Positions 59,451 through 64,000 of a DNA stretch of 64,000 nucleotides are shown here, piece by piece. This DNA is from Leishmania martiniquensis (taxonomy: Eukaryota > Euglenozoa > Kinetoplastea > Trypanosomatida > Trypanosomatidae): positions 849,501 to 913,500 of the forward strand of contig NC_090164.1 in the NCBI RefSeq assembly GCF_017916325.1, given 5' to 3'. A program made the translations under genes and the position numbers. Below the pieces are notes generated by a model. The model searched no databases and was not told where the DNA came from. It saw only the letters and a list, made by a program, of their open reading frames with translations. Numbering within the stretch: position 1 is the first letter of the stretch; every line of letters starts with the position of its first letter.

Positions 59451-60476
59451 TATCCGCGGAAAGCAACCGAAAGGGGGGCGGCCCGATGTTGCATGCAAAG
59501 GTGCAATCGAGTCCAGGCAGACGTGCAGAAATAATGTGCCCTCGCCCGGGAGGAGGTGCGACAGGCGAAGGATAGCGGTGGAGGGGTGGGCGGGAGGACA
59601 GCGGACGCACAGGGCGACGAAAGATGGCGGGGAGGCAGTGACCGTCCGGCTGCGGAGCGTGCTTCCTGCGCTGGTGCGTGAGCGCCGGTGCTGCTGCCGA
59701 AGGGAGGGGGGAAGACTTGGAAATGCGCGCCGGCTACTGTGTACAGGAGCCTGTTTGTTCGCGTGTGCGTTGTTCAAGACAGGAAAAAAAGAGCGCTGCT
59801 AATGCCAAAAGAACGGCGAAGAGCAACAACAAAAAGCACAAGACAGCGGAAGAGTGAAAGACCGACGGCAGCGACAGAGAAAGGGAGGGAGAGCGGCAGT
59901 GGTGAGACACGGTAGCGTGGTGCGCACAGGTATGTGCCGCGCATCCTACACACATCAGATGAGAGCACTGCCTTCGCCAAACAGCCACGAGTCGCTGGGA
60001 GGTGAGCCCGACGGGTAAGAGAGCCTATACCGCAAGACTCCGGCCGTGAAGATAAGTTTGTCTACGCCCCCACAACTAAGACTCGTGGCGGAGAAAGAGA
60101 GAGGAAGGCGCATGCAAGCTCTTTGTATGCGTCTACCTCAGAGCGTAGACACACATGTATTCAGCATTACCCATATATGCAATGAGCACGCAAACTTGAA
60201 CCAATAATCCCCACAGTTTCAAAAAGATGCGGGCAGTCGCATCCTTCCGGCGAGAGAACAATCGCGTACTGCCATGCAATAGAGGATATCACTGTCACAG
60301 TATAGCGGAGCGAGGCCCACTATGCGCAGCCTCTCGTCTATTCAGCTGCATATTTCCACTCCGCCATGCATCTCGCGAGATGATACCGCACACCCCCTGC
60401 AGTTATACACACGCCGGCATATCGGCGAAGCACATCTGGCAGTCTTGTGGACTCTGCGTCCGCTTTTCGCTCTCGC

Positions 60477-61030
60477 CCCTCTTCAGCCGATCGTGCACGC
60501 ATGCACAGCCACAGCCCGTCCCGCCTCAGCGACGTCGCGGCCACATCCGGGCCCTCGAGCGCGAGCCGGCTTGCCTTCGAGTCGCGCCGGCCGCCGAGCA
60601 GCCGCCCTCCCCCCAGTGCTCGCTCGCCCCTCCCCCGCCTGCGTGCGGCGCGATCGACCGGCACCAGGCCGATGCCCTCGCACACCCTGGGCTCTGCGCT
60701 CGCGCCGAGGCGCCTCAAGCCGCGGCATTCCACCGTGCGGGGTGGTGGCCCCTCACATGGCCGTGCGGCGGCGCTCGCTGGTGCCATCCAGGGTGGGGAG
60801 GGGAGGGGAGGGGGCTCGCTGTCCTCGCCCTCCTTCTCCGCCCATGGCAGCAGACAAGACGGGTGGCGGGACGGCTCGCCCGCGTCTGCGCAGTCGCATC
60901 ACCGCGTGCAAGATCCTGGCGTCGCACCAGGCGCGCTTCGGGCACCCACCATAGCAGACGCAGGCGGGGCGGCGGCGGTGCAACAGCGCCAGCGCAGTAG
61001 CAGGCCGCGCACCACCCCCGCTCCACGCCG
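60477..61030. repeat. 554-bp dispersed element, copy B (SIDER-like)
   Basis: This is the partner of 20617-21170 at a constant offset of 39,860, in direct orientation, with one mismatch seen. Flanks are unrelated on both sides, so the boundaries are the true ends of the shared unit. Confidence 0.85.
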
Positions 61031-62277
61031 CCAGCCCAGAACTCCCCGCCGACGCCGAAGAGGGCGCGAACCGTACCCGAGGGCAGTGCGCAGGCCGTGC
61101 GTGGCGTCTACCCTGCCTCTCCCCTCCCCTCTCCCGCCCTACACACACACAGAGGAAGGGGGTGAGGAGGGAACTCTTCGATACGACGCACGGGGGTGGC
61201 CGGTGCCATCACAGTTCCTTGTGCACGAGTCAGGGAAATGAATAACGTTTCTTAGCGCGCCTCTTCGAGAAGGGAGGAGCGGTCGCCTCCGTGCGTGCCG
61301 GGTTCATTCTGGGCCATGGTGGGTTACGATCGCCTCAGGAACCGTTCGCACAAGGAGACAGCAAGGTTATGCGCATGGGGCGTACCTGAGCTCCTCAGCG
61401 AGGGCCAATGCCACGGGGGGGGTGCGGAAGAGGTGGTGAAAGCGGCAGAGCGGTCTCCACAAAAAGTGAATTAGCGGCGCGCATGGGAATAGCAGCACCC
61501 TGTGCGGAGATGCCAGGCAAACGCGCGGTCCGCTTTCAGAATGGTTTTCCAAAGACGCTGCTCATTGGTGGACAGGATTTCGCAGCATCTCATATTTGCT
61601 TGTCCTTCCCACGCGGGCGCATTATCGGGCGTAGCTGACAATGACACGGAAGGGGGAAGACAAAGAGAGGGAGAAAGAGAGAAAGGGCTGGGGTGACCAG
61701 ATGCAGTCTATTACGCGGACGGAGAAGGGATTCGGCGACTCCCACTATGACGATAGGGGCACGCCCGCTCTTTGTGGAGAGGGTAAAAGGAAAAAAAAGG
61801 GAATCGCAGCGAAGCAGTCAGTCGACATGACCCTGCCGCTTTTCTTTTGCCCTCACGTTAAAGGCTGCGACGGACCTGGTACGCACGCGTGTACGCGAGC
61901 AAAGCCCTCTGCGCCAAAAAACGAGGCAGAGGCCATACTGAAAAGGCACACAAGGCACATGAGACGCACGCAGCGGCCTGGGAGCCTCGCAGCGACGTCG
62001 AGAAGGGAGAGAGGTGAGGGGCTGTGCGCGCGATCAGCACCCGTGGGCCTTCCATCACCACGAGCCCACGACCTTTGCGCACTTGCCTCCCTTGTTAACC
62101 TTGAAGAAGAGGGCGCGCGGTGAGGGAGTACATACGCTTTCTTGTTGCCTCCTCGCACCTCATCCTACCCTGCCTTCCTCTTGGAGCGTGCATGTCTGTG
62201 TGTCTGTGTGTGGTGGGGGGGGTAGTGACTCCGTGCGGACTGCGCAGCGTCGTTGCCTCACTCGGCTACGCTCGATG

Positions 62278-63714
62278 TCACAAGGCGGGCAGGTGGTAGT
62301 CCCAGTCGTTGTGGTGCACCATAATGAAGCGAATGCCGAGTGGGATGTCGACCAGGTCAACCGCACCGCTGAAGCTGTTGTACTGAATGTACACAAACTT
62401 GACAGACTCGGGTAGCCTCGTTAGGTTCAACGTGCCGTTGAAGCGATTGTGGCTGATGTCGAGGTACTGCAGCTGTTGCGGTAGTCCAGAGAGGTTGAAT
62501 GAGCCCGTGAATTCATTCCCCGAAAGGTCGAGATGGAGCAGTGAACGTGGAAGAGCGTCGGTGTGCAGGCTGCTACGGATGGTGTTGTGGCTGAGACTCA
62601 GCTGCTTCATCGCCTCAGGGAGTTGCGCGAGCGCAGCGCCAGAAAGAAAGTTGTGCGACAAGTCCAGCACCCGCAGTTTTGTGCACCTTCTAAGGTCAGG
62701 GAGGAAGCCGATCAAGCCGCACGTACGAAAGTACAGCTCTCTGGGATTGAAGCCGCTCTCGCTGCATGCAAGTGGCAGCGGAACGGCAGGCAGGAGAGAC
62801 CCTGGGCTGCCGCTTCTCAGACCAGACACATCCAGCGCCTCCAGCTGTGCACTCGCTGACGACAGCATCTCCAAGGCGAATGTGATATCGGTAAAGCTGA
62901 TGTTCAGCAGTGAGAGAGACACCGGCGCAGCCTCCAATGCCTCCTTGACCGTGGATTGCACGAGCTTTGTCTTGGAGACAGTCAGCGATTCGAGTGTGCG
63001 CGGCAGATTACGGAGGTCGACAAGCAAGTTTGGGTTTCCCGAGAGGCTTAGCACCCGCAGCGCCGCCACCTGAGGAGCCGACAACGTAACATCCGCCCTC
63101 ACAAGCGCACACTCGTCGCACTGGAAAACGCGAAGTTGAGGGGCCGGCCCATCACCGGGCAGACTCTCGCCGCTGGGCCAGCGCTGCAGAATCGAGTTGG
63201 ACTGCCACTCGACGTTCGTTGCCATGAACTCTTGAAGGTTTTCGGGGAGACTAGAAAGCACAAGTGGCTGCGACAACCTGGAGCCCGTGATGCGAATGCG
63301 CTTCACAGACTCGGGGAACTCATTCCACTTTATCGTACCGCCGCGCATGCCGCTGATGACTGCCTCCTCAATGACGCCGGTAGCTGAGTTGCAACGGTAC
63401 AGCGCTGACTGGCAAATATCAAAGCCGTTTTTTACATTTGTGAGCGCCGCTGTCACCTTCAACTGCAGCTCAGGGTCATCGATCGCTCGCTTGAGTGCCT
63501 GAACTGCCTTGACAGAATCGTAACGAGCCTTCGCACTCATCGAGGCATTGCCGGGTAGAAATTTACCCACCTCCAGCGCGTTCGCTTGATAGCAGAGAGC
63601 ACATGCAAGTGCAAGCGCAGTGGCAAAGCTCAATGCGCCGATGCAGTCATTACGGTAATAGCTTCGGGTGGCTGCGCCGCGCACCTTTCTCGCAGCTGCG
63701 GTGCGGATCTCCAT
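62278..63714 (-). CDS. Leucine-rich-repeat protein, exported or type II membrane
   Basis: This 478-residue protein starts at ATG 63714 (the frame upstream opens only with GTG). After a basic N-terminus, a hydrophobic segment at about 24-46 (IGALSFATALALACALCYQANA) acts as a signal peptide or signal anchor. Residues about 75-160 form a cysteine-containing N-terminal region (DICQSALYRC). From about residue 130 onward leucine-rich repeats of about 22-24 residues follow: LPRTLESLTVSKTKL, LRRCTKLRVLDLSHNFLSG, LPEAMKQLSLSHNTIR, LPRSLLHLDLSGNEFTGSFN, LPQQLQYLDISHNRFNGTLN. The pattern (LxxLxLSxNxFxGxL) resembles the repeats of Leishmania surface antigen/PSA-type and plant-like LRR proteins. The C-terminus lacks a hydrophobic GPI signal, so it is not a typical GPI-anchored PSA. 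A ligand or function cannot be given. Confidence 0.86.
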   Translation of the reverse strand: MEIRTAAARKVRGAATRSYYRNDCIGALSFATALALACALCYQANALEVGKFLPGNASMSAKARYDSVKAVQALKRAIDDPELQLKVTAALTNVKNGFDICQSALYRCNSATGVIEEAVISGMRGGTIKWNEFPESVKRIRITGSRLSQPLVLSSLPENLQEFMATNVEWQSNSILQRWPSGESLPGDGPAPQLRVFQCDECALVRADVTLSAPQVAALRVLSLSGNPNLLVDLRNLPRTLESLTVSKTKLVQSTVKEALEAAPVSLSLLNISFTDITFALEMLSSASAQLEALDVSGLRSGSPGSLLPAVPLPLACSESGFNPRELYFRTCGLIGFLPDLRRCTKLRVLDLSHNFLSGAALAQLPEAMKQLSLSHNTIRSSLHTDALPRSLLHLDLSGNEFTGSFNLSGLPQQLQYLDISHNRFNGTLNLTRLPESVKFVYIQYNSFSGAVDLVDIPLGIRFIMVHHNDWDYHLPAL

Positions 63715-64000
63715 TGAAGATGCAATCGTATCACACAACACAGCGCTATTCTTGTAGGCTTCCTCTCCCCCCACTCTCTCTCCCTTTCTCGCCGTCTCGC
63801 TGAAAAATACCAGGTGCCAATGGCAGGTGCGCCGTTTTTCACTTTGGCAAGAATCTTCTGTCCGAGAGGGGAGGAGAGGGGAGAGGAGGAGAGAAGCACA
63901 GATGTTGAGAGGGTACGCATACGCCTACGCAAACGAAAGCCCGCGGAGGTACCACTCTGCACCCGATGGGGCTGCTCGATGCTATTGTCTCTTTTCCAAA
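63715..64000. other. Upstream region of the LRR gene
   Basis: On the minus strand a pyrimidine tract (about 63864-63898, CTCTCCTCCTCTCCCCTCTC) is followed by AG at 63858-63859, a plausible spliced-leader site giving a 5' UTR of about 143 nt for the LRR gene. Nothing else is recognised. Confidence 0.45.

Larger units (their letters stand above)
59394..62277. other. 2.9-kb intergenic gap with 554-bp repeat copy B
   Basis: It holds the VIT upstream pyrimidine tract (minus strand, about 59419-59450), purine-rich + strand at 59790-59910 and 61640-61700, and the second 554-bp element (60477-61030). Frames inside the element, including 245-265-codon plus-strand ones, are repeat translation. No other gene is seen. 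Confidence 0.67.

Noticed and set aside
60227..61241. Long plus-strand frames across the 554-bp element (257 and 264 codons)
   Set aside because: They are Arg/Pro/Ala-rich translation of the GC-rich repeat, wrong strand for the cluster, with no protein motif. Their partial duplicates at 20.6 kb only reflect the repeat.

Overview
This window looks like chromosomal DNA from a trypanosomatid, most probably Leishmania or a close relative (Leishmaniinae). The evidence is long intron-free GC-rich reading frames, all on one strand, separated by 0.6-4.3 kb gaps. The gaps are full of CA/TG microsatellites and of tracts that are pyrimidine-rich on the coding strand, which is the signature of polycistronic transcription with spliced-leader trans-splicing. 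The encoded proteins (AMPK-alpha-like kinase, GPI1, UGGT, UPF1/ZNFX1-like helicase, PPR protein) are eukaryotic. The species cannot be fixed from this sequence alone.

All fourteen supported protein genes lie on the minus strand, so transcription runs from high to low coordinates as one directional gene cluster; I see no strand switch. In transcription order they are: a leucine-rich-repeat exported protein (62.3-63.7 kb), a VIT/CCC1 metal transporter (58.5-59.4), UDP-glucose:glycoprotein glucosyltransferase (50.6-56.0), a DUF4139 protein (46.5-48.4), a giant SF1 helicase with a zinc knuckle and a cold-shock-like region (38.5-43.3), a short-chain dehydrogenase (35.0-36.4), an unrecognised protein (32.9-34.2), an importin-7/8-like karyopherin (29.0-32.3), an unrecognised protein with an acylation-type MGC start (22.4-24.6), a long acidic coiled-coil protein (14.3-18.2), GPI1/PIG-Q (10.7-13.3), an AMPK-alpha/SNF1 kinase (6.4-8.9), a PPR protein with a PIN-like C-terminal part (2.2-4.3), and an NSUN-type RNA m5C methyltransferase cut by the left window edge (1-1402).

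As usual in this lineage the neighbours do not form a functional operon. Two themes still recur: secretory-pathway and glycan biology (GPI1, UGGT, LRR protein), and RNA metabolism (NSUN, PPR-PIN, helicase).

The most unusual structure is non-coding. A 554-bp element at 20.6 kb recurs, with one mismatch seen, as a direct repeat 39.86 kb away at 60.5 kb. A different 513-bp element recurs at 44.5 and 49.3 kb, also with one mismatch seen, flanking the DUF4139 gene. Each family has a divergent third member in the window. Their size, intergenic position and mix of near-identical and degenerate copies resemble Leishmania SIDER retroposons, and direct repeats of this kind can drive gene amplification. 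The gaps also hold a 28-bp perfect palindrome, two long CA/TG hairpins with TA-rich loops, and a 4.3-kb purine-rich gap without a credible gene.
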